This document shows, one piece after another, positions 1-10,492 of a stretch of DNA of 64,000 bases. The notes under the pieces were generated by a model. That model was not told where the DNA came from and did no database searches. It saw only the letters and a program-made list of their open reading frames with translations. The stretch is from NCBI GenBank assembly GCA_947501445.1, contig CANMVS010000010.1:124001-188000 (forward strand), read 5' to 3'. The stretch is from an uncultured Rhizobiaceae group bacterium. GTDB taxonomy: Bacteria; Pseudomonadota; Alphaproteobacteria; Rhizobiales; Rhizobiaceae. Position 1 is the stretch's first letter. Each line of letters begins with the position of its first letter. A program made the translations under genes and the position numbers.

Positions 1-1
1 A

Positions 2-115
2 ACCGAACTGGACGATGTGCTGCAACGCGAACCGGATCTGGCGGCAATTGTTCGACCCATCGTGGATGGGCGATTGAACTGGACGGATCGTCGTATTTCA
101 CGGCTGGAGAAATAG
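2..115 (+). CDS. C-terminal fragment of an unidentified protein (cut by window start)
   Basis: An open frame runs in from the window edge and ends at a TAG. It gives 37 residues that finish in DGRLNWTDRRISRLEK. The fragment is charged, has no membrane segment and carries no motif I recognise, so no function is assigned. It lies upstream of the UvrD-type helicase on the same strand, with a gap of about 150 nt. No terminator-like hairpin is obvious in the gap, so the two could be co-transcribed. Confidence is moderate only that this is a coding end. Confidence 0.5.
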   Translation, partial: TELDDVLQREPDLAAIVRPIVDGRLNWTDRRISRLEK

Positions 116-268
116 CACCCGCTGGACGCCTGCCAGTGCAGTAAATGCCGGATGTATATGCGCACGAATGCGGTGTCGGGCTACGGGTTGAACGATTCAT
201 GAACAAAAGTCGCAATTGAAGTCCATTGGTTGCTGGCCTTTCCCAGCCGAATCACTACATTGGAAGCC

Positions 269-2743
269 ATGATCGACCAGGATGATGACATTCCGTTCTT
301 CGGAGACAATGAAGAACAAATCAGACCAGCCGCTGCACCCAGTGGCATGGCAGCACGCGCCATGGCGGCTCGCAATCGCCAAAACAGCGCGCCGGCCTAT
401 CTGGACGGGTTAAATCCGGAACAAACACGTGCTGTTGAGACAATTGACGGCCCTGTGCTCGTGCTGGCTGGCGCAGGAACGGGAAAAACACGGGTTTTGA
501 CAACCCGTATTGCGCATATTCTTGCCATGGGGAAAGCTTTCCCCAGTCAGATCCTATCGGTAACCTTTACCAATAAAGCTGCGCGCGAGATGAAGCAGCG
601 TATCGGCATTCTGGTCGGCGGTGCTGTTGAGGGCATGCCATGGCTTGGAACTTTCCATTCAATTGGTGTCAAATTACTCCGACGCCACGCCGAATTGGTT
701 GGGCTGCGTTCCGATTTCACCATTCTGGATACCGACGACCAGATCCGCTTGCTCAAGCAACTCATTCAGGCAGAGGGTCTTGATGACAAGCGCTGGCCTG
801 CCCGCCAGTTCGCCATGATGATTGATGGCTGGAAAAACAAGGGCTTTGGGCCTGTCGATATTCCCGAAGGCGATGCCAGAGCCTTTGCCAATGGCAAGGG
901 ACGGGAGCTTTATGAAGCCTATCAGAACCGGTTAAAGACCCTCAACGCCTGCGATTTTGGCGATCTGCTTTGCCATCCGATACGGATTTTTCGCAACCAT
1001 CCCGATGTCCTCAAAGAGTACCACAAAAAGTTTCGCTACATTCTTGTCGATGAGTATCAGGATACCAACACGGCTCAATATATGTGGCTGCGGCTGATCG
1101 CCCAGGGCTCACACAACGTATGCTGTGTGGGCGATGATGACCAATCGATCTACGGCTGGCGCGGCGCCGAGGTTGATAACATCCTGCGTTTTGAGAAAGA
1201 TTTTCCGGGCGCCGTTGTCATCCGTCTGGAACGCAACTATCGCTCCACAGCCCATATATTGGGTGCTGCGGCTCATCTGATCTCTCACAATGAAGGGCGT
1301 CTGGGCAAAACGCTCTATACGGAAAAAGACGATGATGATGATGAAAAGGTCATCGTACATGCCGCCTGGGATTCAGAGGAAGAGGCCCGTGCCGTTGGCG
1401 AAGAAATAGAACAGTCTCAAAGGCGCGGTCACAAGCTCAATGATATGGCCATTCTCGTTCGCGCCTCTTTTCAAATGCGTGAGTTCGAAGACCGTTTCGT
1501 CACATTGGGTCTGAATTACCGGGTAATTGGCGGTCCGCGTTTTTACGAGCGGTTGGAAATTCGCGATGCCATGGCCTACTTCCGCGTCGTATGCCAACCG
1601 GCAGATGATCTTGCTTTCGAGCGCATCGTCAATACACCCAAACGCGGTCTTGGCGAGGCAGCAGTGCGTCAGGTTCATGACTATGCCCGTGCACGCAATA
1701 TACCGATGCTCAAGGCGGCATCTGATCTGGTCATGACGGAAGAAATGAAACCCCGTCCGCGCAAATCGCTGACTGATGTGGTGGAAAATTTCAATCGCTG
1801 GTCTTCGCTGCTTGAAAACACCCCACATACCGAAATTGCTGAACAGATTCTTGAGGAAAGTGGCTACACGACAATGTGGCAGAACGACCGCTCGGCAGAT
1901 GCTCCAGGTCGCCTCGACAATTTGAAAGAGCTGATCCGATCCATGGAGGATTTCGAATCCATGCGGGGCTTTCTCGAGCACGTGAGTCTGGTCATGGATG
2001 CCGAGAAAAACGAGGATCTCGACGCGGTCTCGATCATGACACTTCATTCAGCCAAGGGGTTGGAATTTGAAACGGTTTTCCTGCCCGGCTGGGAAGAAGG
2101 TCTGTTTCCACATCAACGCGCTCTGGACGAAGGCGGCCGATCCGGGCTGGAGGAGGAACGTCGCCTCGCCTATGTCGGCCTGACCCGTGCAAAGGTTCAT
2201 TGCCATCTTTGGTTCGTCTCGAACCGGCGCATACATGGTCTGTGGCAATCCACCATCCCGTCGCGTTTTCTCGATGAGCTGCCCTCGGAACATGCCGATG
2301 TAGCCGAACCGGAATCATCTTACGGCGGCTATGGAGCGGGTAGCGCGGGCGGTGGCTATGGTGCATCGCGGTTTGACAAGGCTGAGCCCTTTTCAGGCAG
2401 TTACGACACACCAGGCTGGAAACGTGCGCAGGCCAATCGCAATGACGCAACGCGTCAGAACTGGGGTTCGCGGTCCGGCCATGCGGTTGAGCGGATTGGC
2501 TATGGTGAAACAGACTCAGGGTTTGGCGCCGGACGAACGTCAGTCAAAAGCCCTACCATTGATGGCGAACTGGTTGCCAAATCGGTAGCAGATCAGCCTT
2601 CCGACTTTTCAATTGGTGACAGGGTTTTTCACATCAAGTTTGGCAATGGCAATGTCGCCGGCATAGACGGCAACAAATTGACAATTGATTTCGACAAGGC
2701 AGGGCAAAAACGAGTGCTCGACAATTATGTTGACAGGACCTGA
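269..2743 (+). CDS. uvrD: ATP-dependent DNA helicase UvrD/PcrA (superfamily 1)
   Basis: The 824-residue protein is a 3'-5' DNA helicase of the UvrD/PcrA family, which acts in nucleotide excision and mismatch repair and strips proteins from DNA. Visible SF1 motifs are Walker A GAGTGKT (residues 68-74), the DEYQDTN Walker B box, the GDDDQSIYGWRGA motif III, ERNYRST, the TLHSAKGLEF motif and YVGLTRAK (motif VI). A glycine- and serine-rich linker leads to a C-terminal Tudor-like domain (GDRVFHIKFGNG) typical of PcrA/UvrD. I chose the ATG that gives MIDQDDDIPFFGD, because related proteins start just before a DDDIPFF-like stretch. An in-frame TTG at 230 would add 13 residues. Length and motif set are complete. 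Confidence 0.95.
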   Translation: MIDQDDDIPFFGDNEEQIRPAAAPSGMAARAMAARNRQNSAPAYLDGLNPEQTRAVETIDGPVLVLAGAGTGKTRVLTTRIAHILAMGKAFPSQILSVTFTNKAAREMKQRIGILVGGAVEGMPWLGTFHSIGVKLLRRHAELVGLRSDFTILDTDDQIRLLKQLIQAEGLDDKRWPARQFAMMIDGWKNKGFGPVDIPEGDARAFANGKGRELYEAYQNRLKTLNACDFGDLLCHPIRIFRNHPDVLKEYHKKFRYILVDEYQDTNTAQYMWLRLIAQGSHNVCCVGDDDQSIYGWRGAEVDNILRFEKDFPGAVVIRLERNYRSTAHILGAAAHLISHNEGRLGKTLYTEKDDDDDEKVIVHAAWDSEEEARAVGEEIEQSQRRGHKLNDMAILVRASFQMREFEDRFVTLGLNYRVIGGPRFYERLEIRDAMAYFRVVCQPADDLAFERIVNTPKRGLGEAAVRQVHDYARARNIPMLKAASDLVMTEEMKPRPRKSLTDVVENFNRWSSLLENTPHTEIAEQILEESGYTTMWQNDRSADAPGRLDNLKELIRSMEDFESMRGFLEHVSLVMDAEKNEDLDAVSIMTLHSAKGLEFETVFLPGWEEGLFPHQRALDEGGRSGLEEERRLAYVGLTRAKVHCHLWFVSNRRIHGLWQSTIPSRFLDELPSEHADVAEPESSYGGYGAGSAGGGYGASRFDKAEPFSGSYDTPGWKRAQANRNDATRQNWGSRSGHAVERIGYGETDSGFGAGRTSVKSPTIDGELVAKSVADQPSDFSIGDRVFHIKFGNGNVAGIDGNKLTIDFDKAGQKRVLDNYVDRT

Positions 2744-2751
2744 TCCGGTCA

Positions 2752-2789
2752 GGGCAATTCAGATTTTGACGGTATGGGCAAATCCTGAA
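2752..2789 (+). repeat. Degenerate copy of the interspersed two-hairpin repeat (first hairpin only)
   Basis: Just after the helicase stop the sequence GCAATTCAGATTTTGACGG is followed by GGCAAATCCTGAA. It matches the first arm pair of the repeat family seen at 13279 and 25600, with two base changes. The second hairpin is absent. It is probably a decayed copy. Confidence 0.5.
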
Positions 2790-2986
2790 AGCGAAAACCG
2801 TATTTATCCACATGCGCAAGATCATTTTTTTTGATTTACTGAAGAAAACGTCACAAAAATGGTGTCTTCTGGACGCATATGCCGTGAACCATTAGGGTGC
2901 CCAATCGGGCAAGGAAACAACGTTGGCTTTTCTGCCATGCCAGGGGATTGGCATTACCTGAGCAGATAGCCACAAGGGAGCAAAAA

Positions 2987-4966
2987 ATGACAAATTCACC
3001 AGGCAACAGGCTCAATCGGCGTGATTTTCTCGCAGGAACAGCGGTCCTCGGATCGATGGCTCTGCTGCACCCCTACTCAGCATTTGCAGCAGACAATCAG
3101 GCACATTTGCGACTGATGGAAACGACCGACCTGCATGTGCATGTTTTCCCATATGACTATTATGCTGACCGCCCTTCCGATGCCGTTGGTCTGGCGCGCA
3201 CGGCAAAGCTTATTCGCGGATTTCGCGATGAAGCCACAAACGCCGTCCTGGTCGACAATGGCGATTTCCTGCAGGGCAATCCAATGGGTGACTATATTGC
3301 CTACGAGCGCGGCATGAAGGAAGGCGACATGCATCCGGTCATTCAGGCGATGAATACACTGGGATATGACGCTTCGACGCTTGGCAACCATGAGTTCAAC
3401 TACGGTCTCGACTTTCTGATGAAGACCCTCAATGGTGCTGATTTCCCGGTCGTATCTGCGAATGTGACCAAAGGTGCATTGGCCGCCAACCCCCGTGACG
3501 ATGAGCTGTTCCTCAAGCCCTATGTAATTGTCGACAAGAAGATCAAGGATGGTGCGGGCAACGAGCACCCGATACGAATTGGTCTAATCGGGTTTGTGCC
3601 GCCGCAAATCATGAACTGGGACCGCCGTCACCTTGAAGGTAAAGCCAATACCCGCGATATCGTTGAGACGGCCAAAGCCTGGGTTCCTGAAATGAAAGAA
3701 GCCGGTGCTGACATAATCATTGCGCTGTCTCACTCGGGAATTGATGCCAACAGCCATTCTGAGGGCATGGAAAATGCCTCTCTGCATCTATCCGGCGTAG
3801 ATGGCATCGACGCTCTGTTTACCGGTCACCACCATCTGGTGTTTCCAGGCCCCAAATATGCCGATCTTGCCGGCGTTGATGCGGAAAAGGGCACATTGCT
3901 TGGCAAACCTGCCGCAATGGGCGGTTTCTGGGGTTCACATCTGGGCATCATCGACCTGATGCTTGAGCGCGATGGCAACGCGTGGAAAATCGCCAGCTTC
4001 ACGTCAAGCGCGCCATCAATTTATGAACGCGATGGCCGCAAGGTTCTGCCACTGGTGGAGAGCGAAGCAGATGTTCTGGCCTCAATCCAGAAGGAACATG
4101 ATGAAACGCTTGCCTATGTGCGCCGTGCCGTTGGCAAAACATCCGCACCGCTGCATTCCTATTTTGCGCTGGTCGCCGATGACCCGTCAGTCCAGATCGT
4201 CAGCCAGGCGCAGACCTGGTACATTGAACAGATGATGAAAGGCACCGAATGGGAAGGCCTGCCGATCCTTTCGGCAGCAGCACCATTCAAGGCTGGCGGT
4301 CGTGGTGGTCCCGACTATTATACGGATGTGGCACCCGGCGATGTCGCCATCAAAAACGTATCCGATCTTTATCTCTACCCGAACACAGTTCGGGCAGTGG
4401 CCATTACCGGTGCTCAGGTCAAGGAATGGCTTGAGCGTTCGGCCGGCATATTCAACAGCGTTGAACCGGGCAAACAGGATCAGGCTCTCATCAACAATGA
4501 GTTCCCATCCTATAATTTCGATGTGATCGATGGCGTTTCCTACAAGATCGACCTCACACAACCATCCAAATACGATCCGAAGGGTAATCTGCTCGACGCC
4601 AATGCCAGCCGTATTGTCGATTTGATGTTCAACGGCAAACCCATTGACCCGGCACAGAAATTTGTTGTTGCAACGAACAACTACCGAGCCGGTGGCGGCG
4701 GCAAGTTCCCCGACATCAATGATGATGTCGTGATCTTTGTTGCACCCGATACGAACCGTGATGTGATTGTTCGCTATATCGTCGACAAGGGCACGATAAA
4801 CCCGTCTGCCGATGCCAACTGGACATTCAAACCGGTTGATGGTGCCACAGCCGTGTTTGACACCGGACCAAAAGCAAAGGCCTTCATGAAGGATGTGAAG
4901 GGCGTGAAGATCGAGGCGGCCGGTGATGGCGAAGAAGGCTTCGCCAAGTATCGCATCACCATGTAG
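2987..4966 (+). CDS. cpdB: Periplasmic 2',3'-cyclic-nucleotide 2'-phosphodiesterase / 3'-nucleotidase
   Basis: The 659-residue enzyme belongs to the CpdB/5'-nucleotidase metallophosphoesterase family, which hydrolyses 2',3'-cyclic nucleotides and 3'-nucleotides in the periplasm so that nucleosides and phosphate can be taken up. The N-terminus carries a twin-arginine signal (NRRDFLAG followed by a hydrophobic stretch ending in AFAAD). The metallophosphoesterase motifs are [34 protein letters not shown] and TGHHH. The C-terminal substrate-binding domain follows. The start is the ATG six bases after AAGGGAG; longer frames would put the Tat signal inside the protein. It has its own strong terminator. 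The secreted nuclease next door on the same strand would generate its substrates. Confidence 0.93.
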   Translation: MTNSPGNRLNRRDFLAGTAVLGSMALLHPYSAFAADNQAHLRLMETTDLHVHVFPYDYYADRPSDAVGLARTAKLIRGFRDEATNAVLVDNGDFLQGNPMGDYIAYERGMKEGDMHPVIQAMNTLGYDASTLGNHEFNYGLDFLMKTLNGADFPVVSANVTKGALAANPRDDELFLKPYVIVDKKIKDGAGNEHPIRIGLIGFVPPQIMNWDRRHLEGKANTRDIVETAKAWVPEMKEAGADIIIALSHSGIDANSHSEGMENASLHLSGVDGIDALFTGHHHLVFPGPKYADLAGVDAEKGTLLGKPAAMGGFWGSHLGIIDLMLERDGNAWKIASFTSSAPSIYERDGRKVLPLVESEADVLASIQKEHDETLAYVRRAVGKTSAPLHSYFALVADDPSVQIVSQAQTWYIEQMMKGTEWEGLPILSAAAPFKAGGRGGPDYYTDVAPGDVAIKNVSDLYLYPNTVRAVAITGAQVKEWLERSAGIFNSVEPGKQDQALINNEFPSYNFDVIDGVSYKIDLTQPSKYDPKGNLLDANASRIVDLMFNGKPIDPAQKFVVATNNYRAGGGGKFPDINDDVVIFVAPDTNRDVIVRYIVDKGTINPSADANWTFKPVDGATAVFDTGPKAKAFMKDVKGVKIEAAGDGEEGFAKYRITM

Positions 4967-5008
4967 TACGATCCCATTGCAGCCTCATAGCGGCTGCTCA
5001 AGAACCAA

Positions 5009-5038
5009 GGCGTTGCCCAATCGGCAGCGCCTTTTTTT
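5009..5038 (+). terminator. Rho-independent terminator of cpdB
   Basis: A 9-bp stem (GGCGTTGCC with GGCAGCGCC, one G-T wobble) and a 5-base loop are followed directly by seven T residues, 42 nt after the cpdB stop. Confidence 0.93.
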
Positions 5039-5056
5039 GTGCAAAAATTATACGCG

Positions 5057-5124
5057 CCTGAATGTATCAACAAAATCACAGGCCGCTGCCGCTGCCCCGT
5101 TTCTGACAAAACGTGAAACAGTCT
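5057..5124 (+). repeat. Interspersed two-hairpin repeat, partial copy
   Basis: The copy begins at CCTGAATGTATCAACAAAAT, lacks the first arm of hairpin 1, and retains hairpin 2 (CCGTTTC, loop, GAAACAG). It is followed by the AT-rich promoter region of the nuclease gene. Confidence 0.75.
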
Positions 5125-5361
5125 AATCAATGTGCCACAGAATTAATTTTGTGTTCAACAACACACAACTCCCCATTCTGGAAATAATGCACACAAGTAA
5201 CTTTTCATTTCAAAGTAGAAATATTATTTCAATTGCCCTATAACGTGTATATTTTCACAATTGGTCAAATATTTAACATTTCACAAAATACTGGAAAATA
5301 CCAAGCCTCAATCGACCAAGTACACTCCGCATATCTTCATCAAAATCCGAGGTACCATCAA

Positions 5362-8300
5362 ATGAACCTGAATTTTAACTGGCCGAATTTCCTCTTTGGA
5401 ACCCGTGGTGATGATCTGTTGAATGGGACACAAGACAACGACTGGATATTTTCCGGACGGGGTGACGATACGATTGATGCCGGTGAAGGTGATGACCTTG
5501 TCCTTGCCGGACGGGGTGATGATCGCATTCGCGCTGGCGAAGGTGATGACATCGTCGATGGAGGCCGTGGCTTTGACATCGCCGAGTATGTTGGTTCCAT
5601 TCGCGATTATACAATCCAGACAAACTGGTCCTGGTTTGGCACCACGACGACACTCAGCCGGTTCGGCAGCAATGGTGAACGGACAGAACATGACCTGTTG
5701 CGCAACATTGAGGCCGTCTATTTTGAAGCGGATGACTACACGTTGTTTCTGGATGGTCGCAACAATGCAGCTTTGGCCGGGGATGATGAAGTTTCGACTG
5801 ATGAAGATACGCCGCTCAATATTGATGAGGCGGACCTGCTGAGCAATGACCAGGAATACGACGGTGATCCATTAAGCATTATCAGCGTTGGGCCAACCAG
5901 CAGTACCGGAGCGGCGGTTACTTTGCAAAATGGTCAGGTCCAATATGATCCCGGCACGCTGTTTGACTATCTTCAGGAAGGTGAAACCGCAACAGACACA
6001 TTTTCATACCAGGTTGATGACGGTAAGGGCGGCTTTGACATCGGTACAGTGCTTGTCAATATTGCCGGGGTGAATGACAAATCGGTCATTTCAGCCCCCC
6101 TTGAAGTCTTGGTTGCAGAAAATGACACAGCAATCGTTTTGGACGCTGATGCGACAGATGTTGACAGCGGGCCAATCACATTTTCTCTGGCTGGTGGCGC
6201 AGATGATGCGCTTTTCGACATCAACCAGACGACCGGCGAGCTCAGGTTCAAATCAGCACCCGATTTTGAAACGCCACTCGATAGCAACAGTGACAACGTT
6301 TACACCATCAATATTTCCGCAGATGACGGCGACGGCGGCGTTTCCACGCAGGCTGTTTCGGTGACGGTTACAGATGTGACGCGAGAAAGGATTGCATTTG
6401 ACATGGTTGGATCGGCCGATCAACGGCTGATCAGTTTCACCAATGCCGCACCGGTGTTCAACAGCACATCTGACGTTTTCGCAAAACTTCGGGTGGGTGT
6501 AGACACAATTCCCGGCCAGCTCGCAGATAACAGCACTTCCGGCACTCCGGCTGACAGTTTGGGGATTATCGATACAGCGACCAATCTGGATGTGTTTTTC
6601 GGCATCTCTGATACAGAAAACAACTACAACTCAGGCCCGGTCGAAGCAACCTGGGTGTTTGATATTTCGGGCTACGATAATCTTTGGGTATCGCTGGATG
6701 CGGCTGCCATGGGCGATTTTGAGGCCTCGGACGTGTTCGATTTGAGTTACAGCATCGATGGCGGTGACACCAACACCCTGTTCAGCTTTCGGGTAGATGA
6801 AACGGCCACGCAAACCTACACATTGGCCGATGGTGATTCATTTATGCTGAGTGACCCTATGACCCACGTAGCAAGTGGCGGGATGCTCAGCAATGTTTTG
6901 CAGAATTTCTCAACCAATCTGGTGGGGATTGGCGCTGAACTGACAATAACCCTGACAGCTGAAACCAACGGTGGTTCAGAGGCATTTGCGCTGCAGAACC
7001 TGATTGTCGAAGGGGATGGCTCGGGAGCAGGCGGTGGCTCCAGTTTCTCCGTCAGCGCCAATGAGGATGAACTCCTTGAGGGTGACATCGGTTCTGGTGA
7101 ATTCGGTTTCACCATCACCCGCAGCGGTGACCTCTCACAGGCCGGTAGTGTTGACTACCAGCTGGTCAGTTCGGAACGCGGCAACCTGGGTGCCGGAACC
7201 CTGCAGTTTTTCGCAGGTGATACGACCTCTTCTGTACCATCGAATTTTCTGGCAGACATGACAGTTGAGCCTGATGAGATTGTAACGATAACACTCAGCA
7301 ATCCTGTCGAGGGGACATTGGGAACGGATATCGCCACAACGACAATCCGGGACGACGACACCATAACACGCATTTCGGAAATACAGGGCACCGCAACGGC
7401 AAGTCCGATTGTGGGTGATTATGTTTTTGTTTCTGCAATCGTCACCTACACAATGTCCAACGGCTTCTTTCTTCAGGAGGAAGATGCAGATTACGATGCT
7501 GACCCACTAAGTTCGGAGGGCATATTTGTATTTACCGGTGGTGCACCTGCGGTACAGGCAGGCGACGTGGTCAAATTTGGAGGCAGCGTTGATGAATTCT
7601 TTGGCATGACGCAATTGACCGACATTTCTGAGATCATCACCTTATCGACCGGCAATACACTGCCAACCGCCGCAACCTTTATGGTGTCCCCGGATTTCAT
7701 TCCGGACCTGGAGGCCTATGAGGGCATGCGGGTATCCGTGACCAGTGGCACGTCAGACCCATTGACTGTAACGGAGAATTTCAATCTCGCTCGCTTCGGC
7801 GAAATAGCGGTCAGCGCCGGCAACAAAACCCAGGCCACACAATTATATGACGCGCAAACACAGGCAGATTTAATCGCCGATCATATTGAGGCCAATCAGA
7901 ATAACCGCCTGTTGATTGAGGATGGCGTATCAACGCAAAATCCTGACGGCTTTGCCTTTGTCCCGGCCGCGACGGGCGACAATGGCAATGGGTTTTGGGA
8001 CAGTGAGGACACCCACAGCGAGACCGGGCCGACAATTCGTCTGGGTGCGGAGTTGGAAGGCCCGGCGGAAGGTGTATTGAATTTTTCTTTTGGTGACTAT
8101 CGCCTGCTGGTCGAGGGAACCCTGCCCATCGACGAAGCCACCAATGGTGGTGCGCGGCAGTTAACACCTGCTGATGTTGGCGGCGATCTCAAGGCGGCAA
8201 GTTTCAATGTTCTCAATTATTTCACCACATTGGGAAGCCGGGGTGCCAACAGTGAAGCCGATTTGATTCGTCAAACGGATAAAATTGTTACAGCAATGCT

Positions 8301-9294
8301 CGAGATAGATGCAGACGTCTTTGCATTGCAGGAATTGGAGAACAATGGATTTGGCGAGGATTCGGCTATCGCCGCCCTTGTTGACGCACTCAACATTGCC
8401 GCAGCAGCGCAAAACCTTGACGCCAGCTACGCATTCGTTGATCCAACGGGCAACGGAGGCTCGTTGGGTACAGACGCCATAACCAACGGCATAATCTATC
8501 GAACGTCTGCATTAACCCTGCAAAACAGCGATGTTCTTGCGTTTTCAGAAAACACCGCAGCCTCCACATTTGCGCTAGCAGACGTGCTGAACCCATTTGT
8601 TAATGCTGGCGATCAGCTGCAGGATTTCCAGCGCAACAGACCGGCCATTGCCGCCACATTTGAAGACGAAAACGGCGAGGCCTTCACCATTGCCGTCAAT
8701 CATTTCAAATCCAAGGGTGACAGTAACCTGCAGGATCTGGCGCAGGCTGCACAGGCAGCACTGGACGGTGGCAACAATGCCATCAATCAGGCGGACATTG
8801 ACGCCCTGACGGCAGACGGAAATTTCGATCAGAACGACGGTCAGGGATTTTGGAACCTCGTACGCGCTGAGGCTGCTGCCGAATTGGCCGACTGGCTGCA
8901 AACGACCTATAGCGGTGCCGGTGGTGATACGGACTTCCTGATCCTGGGTGACCTGAACGCCTATGCACAGGAAGACCCTGTACAGGCCATTCGCGATGAT
9001 GCCGGATTTGCCGATATAATCGAAACCTATATTGGCCAGGATGCGGCCTATAGTTTTGTCTTTGACGGCCAGCGCGGATCACTGGATCACGGTTTGGTCT
9101 CCTCCACAATGGAGGGGCAGATTACCGGTGCAACCGAGTGGCATATCAATGCGGATGAACCCGGTCTGCTGTCCTATAACAGCCGGTTCACCAATCCGGA
9201 CTTTTACAACAATGACGTCTTCGCGGCCTCAGACCACGACCCGCTGATCATCGGCCTGCAACTCGGTGATCCTTTTGATGATTTGATCGCATAA
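5362..9294 (+). CDS. ExeM/NucH-family extracellular endonuclease with N-terminal RTX repeats
   Basis: The 1310-residue protein is a large secreted nuclease, probably degrading extracellular DNA or RNA. Order of domains: calcium-binding RTX nonapeptides of GGxGxD type (about residues 13-70, with GRGDDTID and AGEGDD units); a cadherin-like/Ig segment (about 133-235); a cadherin-type repeat (about 241-340); a Calx-beta-like stretch (about 564-665); an OB-fold like that of NucH/ExeM (about 669-800, with GFFLQEED); and a C-terminal exonuclease-endonuclease-phosphatase domain (about 945-1305). The last domain shows AASFNVLNY, ALQELEN, VNHFKSKGD, LGDLNAY and SDHDPLI, which supply the metal and catalytic residues. 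There is no Sec or Tat signal, so type I secretion is likely, but the RTX block is at the N-terminus rather than the usual C-terminus. The start is the ATG after GAGG; a longer TTG-started form is less likely. No secretion genes lie nearby. Confidence 0.9.
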   Translation: MNLNFNWPNFLFGTRGDDLLNGTQDNDWIFSGRGDDTIDAGEGDDLVLAGRGDDRIRAGEGDDIVDGGRGFDIAEYVGSIRDYTIQTNWSWFGTTTTLSRFGSNGERTEHDLLRNIEAVYFEADDYTLFLDGRNNAALAGDDEVSTDEDTPLNIDEADLLSNDQEYDGDPLSIISVGPTSSTGAAVTLQNGQVQYDPGTLFDYLQEGETATDTFSYQVDDGKGGFDIGTVLVNIAGVNDKSVISAPLEVLVAENDTAIVLDADATDVDSGPITFSLAGGADDALFDINQTTGELRFKSAPDFETPLDSNSDNVYTINISADDGDGGVSTQAVSVTVTDVTRERIAFDMVGSADQRLISFTNAAPVFNSTSDVFAKLRVGVDTIPGQLADNSTSGTPADSLGIIDTATNLDVFFGISDTENNYNSGPVEATWVFDISGYDNLWVSLDAAAMGDFEASDVFDLSYSIDGGDTNTLFSFRVDETATQTYTLADGDSFMLSDPMTHVASGGMLSNVLQNFSTNLVGIGAELTITLTAETNGGSEAFALQNLIVEGDGSGAGGGSSFSVSANEDELLEGDIGSGEFGFTITRSGDLSQAGSVDYQLVSSERGNLGAGTLQFFAGDTTSSVPSNFLADMTVEPDEIVTITLSNPVEGTLGTDIATTTIRDDDTITRISEIQGTATASPIVGDYVFVSAIVTYTMSNGFFLQEEDADYDADPLSSEGIFVFTGGAPAVQAGDVVKFGGSVDEFFGMTQLTDISEIITLSTGNTLPTAATFMVSPDFIPDLEAYEGMRVSVTSGTSDPLTVTENFNLARFGEIAVSAGNKTQATQLYDAQTQADLIADHIEANQNNRLLIEDGVSTQNPDGFAFVPAATGDNGNGFWDSEDTHSETGPTIRLGAELEGPAEGVLNFSFGDYRLLVEGTLPIDEATNGGARQLTPADVGGDLKAASFNVLNYFTTLGSRGANSEADLIRQTDKIVTAMLEIDADVFALQELENNGFGEDSAIAALVDALNIAAAAQNLDASYAFVDPTGNGGSLGTDAITNGIIYRTSALTLQNSDVLAFSENTAASTFALADVLNPFVNAGDQLQDFQRNRPAIAATFEDENGEAFTIAVNHFKSKGDSNLQDLAQAAQAALDGGNNAINQADIDALTADGNFDQNDGQGFWNLVRAEAAAELADWLQTTYSGAGGDTDFLILGDLNAYAQEDPVQAIRDDAGFADIIETYIGQDAAYSFVFDGQRGSLDHGLVSSTMEGQITGATEWHINADEPGLLSYNSRFTNPDFYNNDVFAASDHDPLIIGLQLGDPFDDLIA

Positions 9295-9435
9295 CGCGCC
9301 AATGGCCGGAACAACATGGTGCCGGTCGAAAGTCGCCCGCGTCCCACCCGGTATCGAGGACCAACCATGGCGTGACGGTCCGCATTGAATCGGTTAAACA
9401 CAGACGCATCAGTCATAAACGTGGGCGTTTCAGGC

Positions 9436-10419
9436 ATGGCAATTCTGGTAACCGGCAGCGCTGGACATCTTGGTGACGCTATCATCCGCAGCCTCAAGGA
9501 TGCGGGCAGGTCCGTATTCGGCATGGATATTACGCCATCACCCAATACACATATCATTGGCTCTATTACGCAGCGTCAGCAGGTCAGGGCAGCCATGCAG
9601 GGCATCACCGCCGTCATCCATACAGCGACGCTCCATAAACCCCATGTGGCGACCCACGAGAGGCAGGATTTTGTCGATACCAACATAACCGGCACGCTCA
9701 ATCTGCTGGAAGAGGCTGTTGCCGCCAACATCAAATCATTTGTCTTCACCAGCACAACGAGCGTGTTTGGCAACGCTCTGGTTCCACCGCCCGATGAGCC
9801 GGCGGCATGGATTACCGAAGATGTCGCACCTTCACCCAAAAATATCTATGGGATCACCAAACTGGCAGGCGAAAACCTTTGTGAATTGTTCACCCGAAAA
9901 TTTGCCCTGCCGACGGTCGTGCTCAGAACATCACGTTTCTTTCCCGAACAGGACGATAGTGCGGCAATGCGCAATTCCTATGTTGACGACAACACCAAAG
10001 CCAATGAGTTTCTGTTTCGACGGGTTGATATTCACGATGCGGCAAGCGCCCATCTGGCTTGTCTGAAGCGAAGCGATGAACCCCGTTTTGATCGCTATAT
10101 CATAAGCGCGACCACGCCGTTTACATCCGATGATCTGGTCGAATTGCGCAAAAACGCACCTGATGTACTGGCCCGCAGAATACCCGCCTATCAAAAGGAA
10201 TATGAACATCGCGGCTGGACCATGTTCCCTTCCATAGACCGGGTCTATGTCAACGACAAAGCCCGTGCGGAACTTGACTGGCGACCGCGCTATGATTTTG
10301 CCCATATTCTGCAAAGACTGGCTGAATCAAAGCCTGTGTTAAGCGAACTGGCGCACTCCATTGGATCCAAAGGCTATCATTCACAAAGTTTTGTCGATGG
10401 ACCCTACCCGGTTGACTGA
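9436..10419 (+). CDS. NAD-dependent epimerase/dehydratase (extended SDR)
   Basis: The 327-residue protein is an extended short-chain dehydrogenase/reductase acting on a nucleotide sugar or similar substrate. It has the N-terminal Rossmann motif TGSAGHLG, a TSTTSVFG strand carrying the catalytic Ser/Thr, and the YxxxK pair in YGITKLAGE. The exact substrate cannot be told. I chose the ATG giving MAILVTGSAG because the Rossmann strand should start within a few residues of the N-terminus; a GTG 15 nt upstream is the alternative. The gene stands alone. A repeat element begins inside its stop codon. Confidence 0.85.
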   Translation: MAILVTGSAGHLGDAIIRSLKDAGRSVFGMDITPSPNTHIIGSITQRQQVRAAMQGITAVIHTATLHKPHVATHERQDFVDTNITGTLNLLEEAVAANIKSFVFTSTTSVFGNALVPPPDEPAAWITEDVAPSPKNIYGITKLAGENLCELFTRKFALPTVVLRTSRFFPEQDDSAAMRNSYVDDNTKANEFLFRRVDIHDAASAHLACLKRSDEPRFDRYIISATTPFTSDDLVELRKNAPDVLARRIPAYQKEYEHRGWTMFPSIDRVYVNDKARAELDWRPRYDFAHILQRLAESKPVLSELAHSIGSKGYHSQSFVDGPYPVD

Positions 10420-10480
10420 ATGCACCAACAAAATCAAAGGTCGACACTGTTGTCCCGTTTCCGGCAAAACGTCAAACGCT
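10416..10480 (+). repeat. Interspersed two-hairpin repeat, partial copy
   Basis: This copy starts at CTGAATGCACCAACAAAATC, overlapping the epimerase stop codon, and runs to CGTCAAACGCT. Hairpin 1 is truncated and hairpin 2 has decayed by several changes. It fills the gap between two convergent genes. Confidence 0.75.
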
Positions 10481-10492
10481 CCAAAACGTCTG

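Larger units (their letters stand above)
4967..5361. other. Gene-free gap before the secreted nuclease
   Basis: This 395-base gap holds the cpdB terminator, one copy of the interspersed repeat, and from about 5128 a strongly AT-rich stretch that probably contains the nuclease promoter. I see no convincing small gene and no clear regulator site. Confidence 0.6.
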
